Positions 50,445 to 61,272 of a DNA stretch of 64,000 nucleotides are shown in pieces. The position numbers and the translations under genes were made by a program. Origin of the DNA: an uncultured Candidatus Nemicrothrix sp. GTDB taxonomy: Bacteria; Actinomycetota; Acidimicrobiia; Acidimicrobiales; MedAcidi-G1. Location of the stretch: the NCBI GenBank assembly GCA_913055915.1, contig CAJXKL010000001.1, positions 103,576 through 167,575 on the forward strand, in the 5' to 3' direction. The notes beneath the pieces were generated by a model that did not search any database, was not told where the DNA came from, and worked only from the letters and a program-made list of their open reading frames with translations. The first letter of the stretch is position 1. Each line of letters opens with the position of its first letter.

Positions 50445-51206
50445 TCACCTCACCTCGGTGCGCTCACAGACAAGAACCAGGAGGCGGGGAATGGTCGAGG
50501 CCTCCCTGTATTCGACGGCCCGTGCGAGGAAACCCTCAGGTGGTGCAGGCTCGTACATACGCCTGATGAACAGGTCGTTCTCTGCAAGCGCGTTCACGTA
50601 GCGCCCCAGAGGCCGGTGCACGAAGGGAAGAAAGATTCCCTTTTCGACTTCCTCTGACTCCAGGGACTCAACGAGGTAGGGGCCGATTCTCCAGTACTGC
50701 TCAGGCGGGTCCAGGACCTGGTCGTCAATCCACCCGCTTCCCGGCGCCTGAAGGAGCGGATGGTTCAGGAAGAACGCGAACCGACCTCCGGGACGCAATA
50801 CACGCGCGACCTCGGCCAAGGATGCGTCGACTTCCTGGATGTGCTCAAACACCAGGCAGGCCACGACGGCATCGAAGGCTGCGTCACCGAACGGAAGATA
50901 CGCTGCTTCGGCACGGGCGTACGCTGGACCGCCGGCTCGTTCGCCGGCCTTCGTGACCTGGGCCAGCGACGGGTCAATCCCAATGACACACGACGATCCA
51001 CCGGTGCTGGCTAGACGGCTCACCTGGCCTTCGCCGGCTCCTATGTCGAGAATCCTGTCGTAGCCGGACAGAAGGTCTGCCGCCAGTGGCAGTATCTGTT
51101 CCTCATACTCCGCGTCCGCACCTTGGCTGAAGCCCTCCTGCCACCACGCAGCGTGTTTCTCCCATGGGTCCTCGGCGGCCAGCATGAGAGGAGCGTCGCA
51201 CATCAA
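50445..51206 (-). CDS. Class I SAM-dependent methyltransferase
   Basis: 253-residue methyltransferase with motif I ILDIGAGEGQVSRLA, IGIDPSL for motif II, and DAVVACLVFEHIQEVDASL with VARVLRPGGRFAFFLNHP downstream, as in UbiE/type 11 enzymes. The C-terminal HRPLGRYVNALAENDLFIRRMYEP resembles enzymes acting on small molecules. It lies 32 bases before rapZ on the same strand and diverges from the EamA transporter. The substrate is unknown. Confidence 0.88.
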   Translation of the reverse strand: MMCDAPLMLAAEDPWEKHAAWWQEGFSQGADAEYEEQILPLAADLLSGYDRILDIGAGEGQVSRLASTGGSSCVIGIDPSLAQVTKAGERAGGPAYARAEAAYLPFGDAAFDAVVACLVFEHIQEVDASLAEVARVLRPGGRFAFFLNHPLLQAPGSGWIDDQVLDPPEQYWRIGPYLVESLESEEVEKGIFLPFVHRPLGRYVNALAENDLFIRRMYEPAPPEGFLARAVEYREASTIPRLLVLVCERTEVR

Positions 51207-51243
51207 CGCATGCGACGTGTGGCCATGCTCCTAGCCTGCTCCC

Positions 51244-52080
51244 GTGGCAGCACTACTCGCCCTGTTGGCGGCATCCCTGTTCGGTCTGGGTGACTTCTGT
51301 GGAGGCCTTGCGTCACGGCGTATCAGCGCCCTTCGGGTGGTGGCCTCCACCCACATCATCGGCCTGCTACTTGTCCTGGCGGCTGCACCCCTCATGGCCG
51401 AGGCCTTCTCGGTCGAGGCACTGCTGCTGGGTGCACTCGCAGGAGCCTTCGGAATGATCGGGATCGGACTCCTCTACAGGGGCCTGGGCCGCGGCCCGAT
51501 GGCGGTGGTTGCCCCGATTACAGCGGTCAACTCTGCAGCCATACCGGTTGTATGGGGGTTGGCCTTTGGAGAACAACTGTCTACGTTGCATGTGCTGGGA
51601 ATCCTTGTCGGCCTCCTGGCCATTGTTCTGGTGTCCCGCATTCCCGGTGACGCCACGGCAATTCCCAAGAGTCTTGTCCTCGAGTCGATGCTCGCAGGGT
51701 CCGGCTTTGCCGCCTTCTTCATCGTGATCGACGCTGCACAGGACCAGACGGCGCCCTGGCCACTGGTCGGTGCACGGATCGCATCAGTTCTCCTGACCCT
51801 TGCACTGTTGGCCCTGCGAGGAGGTCCCCGTCTTCCCTTACGAATGGAGGGGGTGACCGGCCTGATCGTGGCGACAGGCGTGTTCGACATGGCTGCCAAC
51901 GTGGCATTCCTGCTGGCGGTCAACACCGGCCTGCTCAGCCTTGTGTCGGTGCTCGCTGCCCTCTATCCGGCAACCACTGTGGTCCTGGCCCGGGTGGTCC
52001 TCAGCGAGAGGATGAGCCGCACACAGGTCCTGGGGATGTTCGGCGCAGTCGGATCGGTGGCGTTGATCGCCCTCGGGTGA
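51244..52080 (+). CDS. EamA/DMT-superfamily transporter
   Basis: Membrane carrier of 278 residues with about ten hydrophobic segments in two EamA repeats. The first repeat includes AAPLMAEAF and GALAGAFGMIGIGLLYRGL; the second ends with SVLAALYPATTVVLARVVLSERMS, the usual repeat signature. It probably exports a metabolite. Start is GTG 51244. It is the only plus-strand gene in the 46-64 kb housekeeping block, placed between rapZ and uvrC, and converges with uvrC with eight bases between the stops. Confidence 0.9.
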   Translation: MAALLALLAASLFGLGDFCGGLASRRISALRVVASTHIIGLLLVLAAAPLMAEAFSVEALLLGALAGAFGMIGIGLLYRGLGRGPMAVVAPITAVNSAAIPVVWGLAFGEQLSTLHVLGILVGLLAIVLVSRIPGDATAIPKSLVLESMLAGSGFAAFFIVIDAAQDQTAPWPLVGARIASVLLTLALLALRGGPRLPLRMEGVTGLIVATGVFDMAANVAFLLAVNTGLLSLVSVLAALYPATTVVLARVVLSERMSRTQVLGMFGAVGSVALIALG

Positions 52081-52088
52081 CCCCTCGG

Positions 52089-53954
52089 TCAACTCTGACC
52101 GTGTGTCCGGTCGAATATGGCCACGGCGATCGCCTCGGGCAGCCATGGCTGGTCCATGAGATCCTCGAGAGAAGCCCGCTGCACCGCCCTGACGCCACCA
52201 AAGGCCGAGGTGAGGCGCTTCTTTCGGTTTGGCCCGAGGCCCGGTATCCCGTCCAGCACGGATCCTGTCATTCGCCTGGAACGAAGTTGGCGGTGGTATG
52301 CCACGGCAAACCGGTGGGACTCATCCCGCAGGCGTTGCAACAGGTACAAGGCCTCTGAACCCCTCGGCAGGTCGATCGGCTCGTCATTGCCGGGCCGGTA
52401 CACCTGCTCATAGCGTTTGGCGAGGGCCGCTACCGGAATCTCGTCGGTGAGGCCCAAGGTGGCAACGACGCGCTCGGCGACGCCCAACTGACCGGCACCA
52501 CCGTCAACCAGAAGGAGGTTCGGTGGGTATGCGAATCGCCCCGGCCTCTCAGCCACAGGCATCTCACGCTCCTCCAGATAGGCGCTCAGGCGCCGGGTAA
52601 GTACCTCCTCCATGGCCGCATAGTCGTCGTTCCCGTCAACATGCCTGATCCGGAAGCGTCGGTAGTCGGCCTTCTTGGCTATTCCGTCCTCGAAGACGAC
52701 CATTGAACCCACGTAGTCGGTTCCCTGCAGGTGGCTCATGTCGTAGCACTCGATGCGCAGCGGTGACTCAGGGAGGCCAAGACCTTCCTGCATCTCGTTC
52801 AACGCCCTGGCCCTCGTGTTGTGGTCAGTGGCGCGCTTGAGGCGGTGCCTCAGGAACTCCTCGTCCGCATTCCTCGTCACGGTCTCAAGGAGCCTGCGCT
52901 TGCCTCCCCGTTGGGGAACACGTATCTCCACACGGGTTCCGCGCTCGGTCGACAACCATTCCGAGAGGAGCCGCGCCTCGGTTGGCAGGTCCGGAACCAG
53001 CACAGTGCGGGGCACACCCCGAGGCGGGTCGGACCTGTAGTGGGCCGATACCACCTCGTCCACCAACTCGGCCGGTTTCAGGTCCTCAACGCGCTCCATC
53101 ACGAAACCCTTGCGACCCACAACCCGTCCGTGCCTGACATAGAACACCTGGACGGCAGCCTCGAGGTCATCACCGGCAATGCCGAAGATGTCAACCTCCT
53201 CGTCTGCCGAACCGACCATCTCCTGACGCTCAAGGACCCGCCTGACGCTCGCCAGACGGTCCCTCTGGCGTGCTGCGGACTCGAAGTCCAGGGCCTCGGC
53301 GGATGCCTCCATCTCTTTTCTGAGGCGGGTCACAACCCCGTCGGAGTCGCCCTCGAGGAACCTGATCAACTCACCCACGATCTGGCTGTAGGAGGCGCCG
53401 TCTATCTCGCCGACACACGGCCCTGAACACTTCTGGATGTGGAACAGGAGGCAGGGACGCCCGGTTCTCTCATGGGTCCTGAACTTGGTGTCCGTACAGG
53501 TCCTGAGAGGAAACGTCTTCAACAGCAGTTCCAGGGTGTCGCGGATGGCACCGGCGTGCCCGTAGGGGCCGAAGTAGCGCACACCCTTTCTCCGCCGTGC
53601 CCTGGTGACCATCGGCCTGGGCCATTCATCGTCGACGGTGACAGCCAGGAATGGGTAACTCTTGTCGTCCTTCATGTCTACGTTGAAGCGAGGCTTGTGT
53701 TCCCTGATCAGGTTGAACTCCAGCATGAGCGCCTCGAGTTCGTTGGCTACCTGAATCCACTCGACGCCTGTCGCCTCTTCGAGCATCTGGGCGGTGCGCG
53801 GCACCATTCGATCGCGGTTCCCGAAGTAGCTGCCCAGTCGTTGGCGGAGGCTCTTGGCCTTGCCCACGTAGAGGACGCGCCCCTCGGCGTCGCGGAACTG
53901 GTAGGAGCCTGGTGCGTCCGGAATGGTCCCGGCTGGCGGCTTCTTCACCATCAC
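52089..53954 (-). CDS. uvrC: Excinuclease ABC subunit C
   Basis: Nucleotide excision repair nuclease that makes both incisions in damaged DNA. 621 residues: the GIY-YIG domain at the N terminus (PGSYQFRDAEGRVLYVGKAK), a Cys-rich CLLFHIQKCSGPCVG, a UVR motif near 210, the RNase H-like half (IECYDMSHLQGTDYVGSMVV, LLVDGGAGQL) and a C-terminal helix-hairpin-helix (IPGLGPNRKKRL). It lies close to uvrA and uvrB on the same strand, so all three excinuclease genes are together. Confidence 0.97.
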   Translation of the reverse strand: MMVKKPPAGTIPDAPGSYQFRDAEGRVLYVGKAKSLRQRLGSYFGNRDRMVPRTAQMLEEATGVEWIQVANELEALMLEFNLIREHKPRFNVDMKDDKSYPFLAVTVDDEWPRPMVTRARRRKGVRYFGPYGHAGAIRDTLELLLKTFPLRTCTDTKFRTHERTGRPCLLFHIQKCSGPCVGEIDGASYSQIVGELIRFLEGDSDGVVTRLRKEMEASAEALDFESAARQRDRLASVRRVLERQEMVGSADEEVDIFGIAGDDLEAAVQVFYVRHGRVVGRKGFVMERVEDLKPAELVDEVVSAHYRSDPPRGVPRTVLVPDLPTEARLLSEWLSTERGTRVEIRVPQRGGKRRLLETVTRNADEEFLRHRLKRATDHNTRARALNEMQEGLGLPESPLRIECYDMSHLQGTDYVGSMVVFEDGIAKKADYRRFRIRHVDGNDDYAAMEEVLTRRLSAYLEEREMPVAERPGRFAYPPNLLLVDGGAGQLGVAERVVATLGLTDEIPVAALAKRYEQVYRPGNDEPIDLPRGSEALYLLQRLRDESHRFAVAYHRQLRSRRMTGSVLDGIPGLGPNRKKRLTSAFGGVRAVQRASLEDLMDQPWLPEAIAVAIFDRTHGQS

Positions 53955-54002
53955 ACGAGCGTAGGCCTCCTTTGGTCGCCGCCTCCTACGGGTGCAGGTC
54001 GC

Positions 54003-56867
54003 TCAGTTGGTCAGGAGGGCGCCCAGGTAGCGGCCAGTGTGGCTTTCCGGCACGGTGGCCACCACTTCAGGAGTACCTGTTGCCACAACACGTCCCCCTC
54101 CACTGCCACCCTCGGGACCAAGGTCGATCAACCAGTCGGCGGTCTTGACCACGTCCAGGTTGTGCTCGATGACGATCACCGAGTTGCCCTGGTCCACGAG
54201 CCGGTTGAGCACGCCCAACAGCTTGCGCACGTCCTCGAAGTGGAGGCCCGTTGTCGGCTCGTCGAGGATGTAGACGGTGTGGCCGGTCGGGCGCTTGGCG
54301 AGTTCGCTGGCCAACTTGATCCGCTGGGCCTCGCCGCCGGAGAGGGTGGGTGCCGACTGCCCGAGCCTGATGTAGCCGAGGCCGACATCGACAAGGGTCT
54401 GCATGTGCCTGGTGATGGACGGTTGCCTGTCGAAGAAGCCGAGGGCCTCCTCGCAGGGCATGTCCAGCACATCGGCGATGTTGCGCCCCTTGAAGGTGAT
54501 GTCCAGGGTGTCGCGGTTGTAACGACGTCCGCTGCAGACCTCGCACGGCACGTAGACATCGGGAAGGAAGTGCATTTCGATCCGGATGGTGCCGTCGCCG
54601 TTGCACGCATCGCATCTCCCGCCCTTCACGTTGAAGCTGAAACGGCCCGGCTTGTAGCCACGGATCCTGGCCTCCTCAGTCTGCGCGAAGAGTTTGCGGA
54701 CATGGTCGAACACCCCGGTGTAGGTGGCGGCGTTGGACCTCGGTGTGCGGCCGATGGGGGCCTGGTCGATGTTGATCACCTTGTCTACGGCGTCGACACC
54801 CTCAAGCGCAGTGTGCAGGCCGGGTGGCACCTTCGAGCCGTAGACGCCGGCCATGAGAGCCTTGTGGAGGATCTCGTTCACAAGGGTGGACTTGCCCGAT
54901 CCGGAAACGCCAGTAACAGCCACGAAACAGCCCAGAGGAACCTCGACGTCAATGTCGGCGAGGTTGTTCTCCCGGGCACCCCTGACAACCAGGCGCTCGG
55001 CGCTGGCTGGGCGGCGCATCTCAGGAAGTGGAATCTGGCGTCGGCCGCCAAGGTACTGGCCTGTGAGCGAGGTCCTGTGGGACAACAGTCCCTTCAGGTC
55101 GCCGCTGTGAAGGATGTCGCCACCGTGCTCGCCGGCACCGGGACCGATATCCACGACGTGATCAGCTGACCTGATGGTCTCCTCGTCGTGTTCGACCACG
55201 ATCACCGTGTTTCCCAGGTCCCGGAGACGTACGAGGGTCTCGATGAGGCGCTGGTTGTCTCGCTGGTGAAGGCCGATCGAGGGCTCATCCAGCACGTAGA
55301 GGACCCCTACAAGGCCACTGCCGATCTGGGATGCCAGGCGGATCCGCTGGGCCTCCCCGCCTGCCAGCGTGGCTGCAGAGCGGGACAGCGACAGGTAGTC
55401 GAGCCCGACGTCGAGGAGGAAGCCAAGACGCGAGTTGATCTCCTTTTGAATCTGCTCGGCGATCATCGTCTCACGTTCGCTGAGTTCGAGGCCCTGGAGC
55501 ACCTTTGCCGCCTCGCCGATTGAGAGAGTGCATATGTCACGGATCGAGTGGCCATCCACGAGTACCGCCAACGACAGGTCGTTGAGGCGCGCACCATCAC
55601 AGGTCGGGCACGGGACCTGCCTCATGTAGCCCTCGATCTGTTCCCGCTGGGTGTCACTCTCGGCCTCTGCGTGGCGTCGGCGCAGGTATGGAAGAAGACC
55701 TTCGAAGCGTGCGGAGTAGACGCGGGTACGTCCAAAGCGATTGGTGTAGCGAACCTTAACCTTTCCAGTGAGGCCCTTCTCGAGGAGGATTCCACGGTGC
55801 CTGGCGGATAGGCGACGCCAGGGCCTCTCCATGTCGATCTTCTGGTCGGCGGCCACCGCTTCGACGAGCCGCGGGAAGTAACGGCTTCGACCACTTGACC
55901 ACGGCGCAATGGCTCCCTCGGCAAGACTCAGGTCGGGATTGGGTACGACCAGGTCGGGATCCACCTCAAACACAGTTCCCAGGCCGGCACAGTACTGGCA
56001 GGCGCCGTAGGGGCTGTTGAACGAGAAGTTCCTTGGTGCCAGTTCCTCAAAGGACTTTCCGTCACTGGGACGGCTCAGGTGCTGGCTGAACACAATCGTC
56101 CGTGGCTCCTCATCCTCGGAATCCTCGCCTGACGGTGGGTCCTGCGGGCCAGGCACGATCTGGATCTCCGCCACGCCCTCGGCGAGGGTCAGTGCTGTCT
56201 CCATCGACTCGGTCAGACGGCGCTCGATGCCTTCTCGCAACACCAGTCGATCCACAACCACGGAGATGCTGTGCTGTTCGTATCTTGCAAGGTCAACCTC
56301 GTCTCCGAACTCGTGGAGTTCTCCGTCGACAATCGCCCGGCTGAACCCCTGGGCGGCGAGATCGGCAAGCAGGGTGTCGTAGGTTCCCTTGCGGCCCCTC
56401 ACGATCGGTGCGAGAACCTGAAACCTGGTGCCCTCCTCCAACTCGAGCACCCGGTCAACTATCTGCTGGGGTGTCTGCCGGACCAGCCTCTCACCGGTCT
56501 CGGGGTCGTGGGGCACACCGATCCGCGCATACAGGAGTCGTAGGTAGTCGTAGATCTCGGTGATCGTCCCGACCGTCGACCTCGGGTTTCGTGAGGCGCT
56601 CTTCTGGTCAATGGAGATGGCCGGTGAAAGCCCTTCAATGAAGTCGACATCCGGCTTGTCCATCTGACCCAGGAACTGTCGTGCATACGACGAGAGGGAC
56701 TCCACGTAGCGCCGCTGCCCCTCGGCGTAGATGGTGTCGAACGCCAGTGAGGACTTGCCGGAGCCCGAGATTCCGGTGAAGACGATCAGTTGATCGCGCG
56801 GCAGGTCCAGGTTGACGTTGCGCAGGTTGTGTTCCCGCGCTCCCTGCACCACAAGTCGATCAGACAC
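54003..56867 (-). CDS. uvrA: Excinuclease ABC subunit A
   Basis: Damage-sensing ATPase of excision repair, 954 residues. Two ABC cassettes: Walker [13 protein letters not shown] and [12 protein letters not shown], signatures [11 protein letters not shown] and [11 protein letters not shown], Walker B in [12 protein letters not shown] and [12 protein letters not shown]. The zinc-binding cysteines are in [25 protein letters not shown] and CEVCSGRRY. Length and order are normal. It is between uvrB and uvrC on the same strand. Confidence 0.98.
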   Translation of the reverse strand: MSDRLVVQGAREHNLRNVNLDLPRDQLIVFTGISGSGKSSLAFDTIYAEGQRRYVESLSSYARQFLGQMDKPDVDFIEGLSPAISIDQKSASRNPRSTVGTITEIYDYLRLLYARIGVPHDPETGERLVRQTPQQIVDRVLELEEGTRFQVLAPIVRGRKGTYDTLLADLAAQGFSRAIVDGELHEFGDEVDLARYEQHSISVVVDRLVLREGIERRLTESMETALTLAEGVAEIQIVPGPQDPPSGEDSEDEEPRTIVFSQHLSRPSDGKSFEELAPRNFSFNSPYGACQYCAGLGTVFEVDPDLVVPNPDLSLAEGAIAPWSSGRSRYFPRLVEAVAADQKIDMERPWRRLSARHRGILLEKGLTGKVKVRYTNRFGRTRVYSARFEGLLPYLRRRHAEAESDTQREQIEGYMRQVPCPTCDGARLNDLSLAVLVDGHSIRDICTLSIGEAAKVLQGLELSERETMIAEQIQKEINSRLGFLLDVGLDYLSLSRSAATLAGGEAQRIRLASQIGSGLVGVLYVLDEPSIGLHQRDNQRLIETLVRLRDLGNTVIVVEHDEETIRSADHVVDIGPGAGEHGGDILHSGDLKGLLSHRTSLTGQYLGGRRQIPLPEMRRPASAERLVVRGARENNLADIDVEVPLGCFVAVTGVSGSGKSTLVNEILHKALMAGVYGSKVPPGLHTALEGVDAVDKVINIDQAPIGRTPRSNAATYTGVFDHVRKLFAQTEEARIRGYKPGRFSFNVKGGRCDACNGDGTIRIEMHFLPDVYVPCEVCSGRRYNRDTLDITFKGRNIADVLDMPCEEALGFFDRQPSITRHMQTLVDVGLGYIRLGQSAPTLSGGEAQRIKLASELAKRPTGHTVYILDEPTTGLHFEDVRKLLGVLNRLVDQGNSVIVIEHNLDVVKTADWLIDLGPEGGSGGGRVVATGTPEVVATVPESHTGRYLGALLTN

Positions 56868-56924
56868 GGCGGCGAGCCTATGCGGACAGGGGGCCAGGTC
56901 CTGCGGTCAATCCGGGGCGGAAGC

Positions 56925-58991
56925 TCAGGACGACTCGGACATATCGCGGACCTCGCGTTCGAGTTCCCTGATCTCGTCGCGGAGGCTGGCTGCGTATTCG
57001 AACCGGAGGTCACCGGAGGCATCTGCCATCTCGGCCTCGAGCGACCTAATCAGCCTGAACAGGTCCTCGCGCGGCATGTCGGACAGTTCGTGCACCTTGC
57101 GCCTGTCACGCCTCCCCCGCCCCTTGGGAGTGGGCGCCGATCCATCTGGGCGAATCAGCGAGAGGATGTCGCTGACGGCCTTTCTGACGGTCTGCGGGTC
57201 GATCCCGTGCTCCTCGTTGTAGGCCTGTTGAAGTTCCCGCCTTCGCATTGTCTCGGAGATGGCCCTCTGCATGGAGTTGGTCACCTGGTCGGCGTACATA
57301 ACTACCTGTCCGTCGACGTTTCTCGCGGCACGGCCGATGGTCTGGACCAGCGAGGTCTCGCTCCTGAGGAACCCCTCCTTGTCGGCGTCCAGGATCGCTA
57401 CGAGCGAAACCTCGGGAAGGTCCAGACCCTCACGGAGGAGGTTGATGCCAACGAGGACGTCGAACTCGCCGAGGCGAAGATCTCTCAAAATCTCAATCCG
57501 CTGCACCGTGTCGATGTCGGAGTGGAGATATCGGACACGTACACCGTTCTCAAGGAGGTAGTCGGTGAGGTCCTCGGCCATCTTCTTTGTGAGGGTCGTG
57601 ACGAGGGCCCGTTGCTCGGCCCCCACCCGTTCGCCGATCATCTCGAGGAGATCATCGATCTGGCCCCTGGTGGGGCGCACCACCACCTCAGGGTCGATCA
57701 GGCCGGTGGGGCGCACGATCTGTTCCACGACGGTGCCCGAGTTCTCCCGTTCCCATGACCCCGGGGTTGCCGACAGGAGAACCACCTGACCCACCCGGTT
57801 GATGAACTCCTCGAACTCCAGGGGCCTGTTGTCTGCGGCCGAGGGCAGGCGGAACCCGTGCTCGATAAGGGTCTCCTTGCGGCTCCTGTCGCCCTGGTAC
57901 TGACCGTGAAGCTGTGGCACGGCCACGTGTGACTCGTCGAGTACCACGATGAAGTCGTCGGGGAAGTAGTCGAGCAGGGTGTAAGGCTGCTCCCCGGGGG
58001 AACGACCGTCTATGTGTGCGCTGTAGTTCTCGATTCCGTTGCAGAAGCCCAACTCGCCCATCATCTCGAGGTCGTGTTCGGTTCGCATCCGCAGGCGTTG
58101 GGCCTCGAGCAACTTGTCTTGCTCGCGAAACACGGTGAGTTGTTCGGCCAACTCGGATTCGATGCGTGTGATGGCGCGGCCGATGACCTCCCGGTCCGCC
58201 ATGTAATGGGTCGCTGGAAAGACGACGAGGTCGTCGAGTTGTCGCAGATGGTCGCCGGTGAGGGGGTCCACTTCGGTGATCTGCTCCACCTCATCACCGA
58301 AGAGGGAAACGCGTATGACGGTCTCCTCGTATGCGGGGTGGATCTCTATGGTGTCCCCCTTCACCCGGAACTTCCCGCGGCCGAGCGTCATGTCATTTCG
58401 CTCGTACTGCATGCCGATGAGTTGGCGCAGTACCACCCTCTGCTCGACGCTGCCTCCCTTCTCAAGCACCAGGAGCTTCCCCTCGTAGTGCTCCGGGGAT
58501 CCGAGCCCGTAGATACACGAAACCGACGCGACGACGATCGTGTCCCGGCGGGTCAGGAGGGCTGCCGTGGCAGAGTGGCGAAGACGGTCTATCTCGTCGT
58601 TGACCGACGAGTCCTTCTCGATGAACGTGTCGCTTGAGGGGACGTAGGCCTCGGGCTGGTAGTAGTCGTAGTAGGAAACGAAGTATTCGACCCTGTTGTC
58701 CGGGAAGAACGACCGCAACTCGTTTGCCAGTTGGGCCGCAAGCGACTTGTTTGGAGCAATGACGAGTGTCGGACGCTGAAGGTTCTCGATCGTCCAGGCG
58801 ATCGTGGCACTCTTGCCGCTGCCGGTGATTCCGAGCAGGGTGGTGAAGCGTTCACCGCCACTGATCGCCTCGCTCAGTTCCTCGATGGCCGCCGGTTGAT
58901 CGCCGGCTGGCGAGAATGGGGCTTCGACCCGGAACCGGTTGGCCACAGGCGCATGGTACCCAGCGGCATCCGGCCCGCCCGGACCGATCAC
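56925..58991 (-). CDS. uvrB: Excinuclease ABC subunit B
   Basis: Helicase-like partner of UvrA that verifies damage and loads UvrC. 688 residues with Walker [14 protein letters not shown], the beta-hairpin [21 protein letters not shown], helicase motif [13 protein letters not shown], motif VI (QTIGRAARN) and a C-terminal UVR coiled coil. Walker A has SAT where most have TFT. The GTG at 58991 overlaps the coaE stop (GTGA); a GTG at 58946 (VANRFRV) is nearer the usual N terminus and is an alternative. Confidence 0.97.
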   Translation of the reverse strand: MIGPGGPDAAGYHAPVANRFRVEAPFSPAGDQPAAIEELSEAISGGERFTTLLGITGSGKSATIAWTIENLQRPTLVIAPNKSLAAQLANELRSFFPDNRVEYFVSYYDYYQPEAYVPSSDTFIEKDSSVNDEIDRLRHSATAALLTRRDTIVVASVSCIYGLGSPEHYEGKLLVLEKGGSVEQRVVLRQLIGMQYERNDMTLGRGKFRVKGDTIEIHPAYEETVIRVSLFGDEVEQITEVDPLTGDHLRQLDDLVVFPATHYMADREVIGRAITRIESELAEQLTVFREQDKLLEAQRLRMRTEHDLEMMGELGFCNGIENYSAHIDGRSPGEQPYTLLDYFPDDFIVVLDESHVAVPQLHGQYQGDRSRKETLIEHGFRLPSAADNRPLEFEEFINRVGQVVLLSATPGSWERENSGTVVEQIVRPTGLIDPEVVVRPTRGQIDDLLEMIGERVGAEQRALVTTLTKKMAEDLTDYLLENGVRVRYLHSDIDTVQRIEILRDLRLGEFDVLVGINLLREGLDLPEVSLVAILDADKEGFLRSETSLVQTIGRAARNVDGQVVMYADQVTNSMQRAISETMRRRELQQAYNEEHGIDPQTVRKAVSDILSLIRPDGSAPTPKGRGRRDRRKVHELSDMPREDLFRLIRSLEAEMADASGDLRFEYAASLRDEIRELEREVRDMSESS

Positions 58992-59587
58992 TTCGCGGCC
59001 AGCGATCCGATCCAGTCCCAGCAGCGATCCACCTCGCCAAGCAGGTCGGCCCTGGTACCAGCGTTGTCGATCACGAAGTCGGCCCTGTCGAGGCGTTCCT
59101 CCCGAGTTGCCTGGTTGGCTATGCGGCGTCTGGCATCGGCCTCATCCAGGCCACGGTCAGCGACCAGTCTCGGGACAGCCTGCTCCGGGTCGAGGTCAAC
59201 CACCACCACGCCGTCGAAGCCCTGGTGTCCCACCTCTACGAGAAGGGGGATGTCGAACACGAGGATGGCGTCTGTGCCCTCGTAGGTGGACCGACGCCTC
59301 TCCATCTCAATGGCGTGCGCCGGATGGACGATGGCGTTGAGAAGCTTCAGCTGGGCCGGATCGTCAAACACGATCGACGCCAACTCCCCACGATCGAGCG
59401 TTCCATCATCGGCGACGATCCGCTCACCCCACTGTGCCACCATTGCCTCAAAGACCGGAGTCCCCGGAACCTGCAGTTCCCTTACCAGCGAGTCGGAGTC
59501 GAGGAGTACTGCACCATGATCAACGAGCAGTTGCGCGACCGTGGACTTTCCTGAACCAATTCCACCGGTCAGGCCGATCTCGATCAT
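58988..59587 (-). CDS. coaE: Dephospho-CoA kinase
   Basis: Last enzyme of coenzyme A synthesis, adding the 3' phosphate. 199 residues with the P-loop [14 protein letters not shown] at the start, the conserved [15 protein letters not shown], and the lid region [25 protein letters not shown]. It is placed between rpsA and uvrB, a common actinobacterial order, and its stop overlaps the uvrB start. Confidence 0.96.
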   Translation of the reverse strand: MIEIGLTGGIGSGKSTVAQLLVDHGAVLLDSDSLVRELQVPGTPVFEAMVAQWGERIVADDGTLDRGELASIVFDDPAQLKLLNAIVHPAHAIEMERRRSTYEGTDAILVFDIPLLVEVGHQGFDGVVVVDLDPEQAVPRLVADRGLDEADARRRIANQATREERLDRADFVIDNAGTRADLLGEVDRCWDWIGSLAAK

Positions 59588-59623
59588 CTCGGCAACCGGG
59601 TTGTGGGCCTCTCAGTGGAGGCC

Positions 59624-61162
59624 TCAGGCCCCGGGTTCCTCGGCAGCTTCTTCGGCTACCTCTTTGACAGCGTCGGCTACCTCCTCGGCAACATCGACAT
59701 CCTCTTCGGGTGCGTCTTCGGCAACCTCAACTGTCTCAGCGGCCTCAATGACCTCGGCTACCTCATCGGCTTCCACAACGGTGGCATCGACCTCGGCATC
59801 GCCAGATTCGATATCGGCGGTGTCGGCATCGGCAGCCGACTCTGCCGGAGTGGCTCCGTCGGTTTCAGCGGTTGCGCCCGCATCACCCTCGGCTCCGTAG
59901 AGCTCGGTCCAGGCCTCCTGGCCCTCTGAGTCATCCCCACCGATGTAGTTGCCCTCATCGTCGTAGGCGTGCTCGCCGAAGTGCTCCTGATACTCGGCAG
60001 CAACGACGCCACCCTCGGCCGCCTGCTTGATGGACAGGCTGATTCGCCTTCGCTGAAGGTCGAGATCGATGATCTTCACCCACAGTTCCTCAGCCGGCGT
60101 CACAACCTGCTCTGGTAGGTCGACATGGTGGGCTGACATCTCAGAAATGTGGACGAGGCCCTCGATTCCCTCGCCGACCTGAACGAAGGATCCGAATGGT
60201 ACGAGCTTTGTGACACGCCCGTAGACGAGCTCGCCGACCTGGTGGGCCGTGGCAAACTCCTCCCATGGATCCTGCTGGGTCGCCTTGAGCGAAAGGCTGA
60301 TTCGCTCGCGGCTCATGTCGATCTCCAGGACCTGTACGTCGATCTCGTCGCCGACGGTCACGATCGAGCCCGGATGGTCGACGTGCTTCCATGAGAGTTC
60401 CGAAACGTGGATCAGGCCGTCCATGCCACCCAGGTCCACGAAGGCACCGAAGTTTACGACGCTCGACACGACACCCTTTCGGACCTCGCCGGGACGAAGG
60501 TCGTGGAGGAACTCCTCGCGCTGCTCCTTCTGGTTCTCCTCGAGCCATGCCCGACGGGACAGCACCACGTTGTTGCGGTTCTTGTCCAGTTCGATGATCT
60601 TGGCGTCGACGTTCGTACCGATGTACGGCTGGAGGTCACGTACCCTCCGCAGTTCGACCAGCGATGCCGGAAGGAAGCCGCGGAGCCCGATGTCGACGAT
60701 GAGGCCGCCCTTCACCACCTCGATGACAGACCCGGTGACCACACCGTCGGCCTCCTTGACCTCTTCGATCTTGCTCCAGGCGCGCTCGTACTGGGCACGC
60801 TTCTTGGAGAGAACCAGACGTCCCTCTCTGTCCTCGCGTTGGAGGACAACGGCCTCGATTCGCTCCCCCAGCGATACCACCTCTGTCGGGTTGACACCGT
60901 TCCGGATGGAGAGTTCACGGGGCGGAATCACGCCCTCGGACTTGTAGCCGATGTCGATGAGGACCTCGTCCTTGTCGACCCTTACAACGGTTCCCTCTAC
61001 GAGCTGGCCGTTTTCGAGGTCCAGCATCGTGGCCAGATAGGCCTCTTCGAGGCTGAGGGTGCCGAGGTCGTTCTCCACGATCTGACGTGGGGTGTACTCC
61101 CCGCTGTCGTCGAAGGTCCCCATGGGCGGGGAAGCGGGTGTGTTCAGGGTCTGCTCGGACAC
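59624..61162 (-). CDS. rpsA: 30S ribosomal protein S1
   Basis: RNA-binding ribosomal protein of four S1 domains, each with the typical core (VEGTVVRVDKDEVLIDIG; VTGSVIEVVKGGLIVDIG; RKGVVSSVVNFGAFVDLG; VYGRVTKLVPFGSFVQVG). The C-terminal 120 residues are a low-complexity acidic tail rich in Ala, Glu, Asp and Val. I use GTG 61162 (VSEQTLN) because GAGAAG lies five bases upstream; the frame is open to ATG 61198, which has none. About 512 residues. A strong hairpin lies 42-60 bases upstream of the chosen start. Confidence 0.95.
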   Translation of the reverse strand: MSEQTLNTPASPPMGTFDDSGEYTPRQIVENDLGTLSLEEAYLATMLDLENGQLVEGTVVRVDKDEVLIDIGYKSEGVIPPRELSIRNGVNPTEVVSLGERIEAVVLQREDREGRLVLSKKRAQYERAWSKIEEVKEADGVVTGSVIEVVKGGLIVDIGLRGFLPASLVELRRVRDLQPYIGTNVDAKIIELDKNRNNVVLSRRAWLEENQKEQREEFLHDLRPGEVRKGVVSSVVNFGAFVDLGGMDGLIHVSELSWKHVDHPGSIVTVGDEIDVQVLEIDMSRERISLSLKATQQDPWEEFATAHQVGELVYGRVTKLVPFGSFVQVGEGIEGLVHISEMSAHHVDLPEQVVTPAEELWVKIIDLDLQRRRISLSIKQAAEGGVVAAEYQEHFGEHAYDDEGNYIGGDDSEGQEAWTELYGAEGDAGATAETDGATPAESAADADTADIESGDAEVDATVVEADEVAEVIEAAETVEVAEDAPEEDVDVAEEVADAVKEVAEEAAEEPGA

Positions 61163-61203
61163 GTGTTCTTCTCGTCGGATAGGGAAATAGGCGGACATGG
61201 GCG

Positions 61204-61222
61204 CCGACGTTGGCTACGTCGG
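61204..61222 (-). promoter_or_regulatory. Stem-loop in the rpsA leader
   Basis: CCGACGT and ACGTCGG pair perfectly around a five-base loop between polA and rpsA, in the DNA that would be the rpsA leader. S1 genes are often controlled by their own product through leader structures, so this may be such an element. It could instead be the polA terminator, since no U-run follows. A second palindrome, CCCCTTAAGGGG, is at 61254-61265. Confidence 0.4.
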
Positions 61223-61272
61223 GCCGGGAAAGCCTACCGGCGCACGCCATGAACCCCTTAAGGGGCGGCACC

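Noticed and set aside
53439-55169. Long plus-strand open frame of 576 codons
   Set aside because: It is antisense to uvrC and uvrA, has no family features and arises from high-GC codon bias.
59603-59929. Plus-strand frame that reads like a Gly/Leu/Phe-rich membrane protein
   Set aside because: It is exactly antisense to the repetitive acidic Ala/Glu/Val tail of rpsA, whose complement automatically gives hydrophobic codons.
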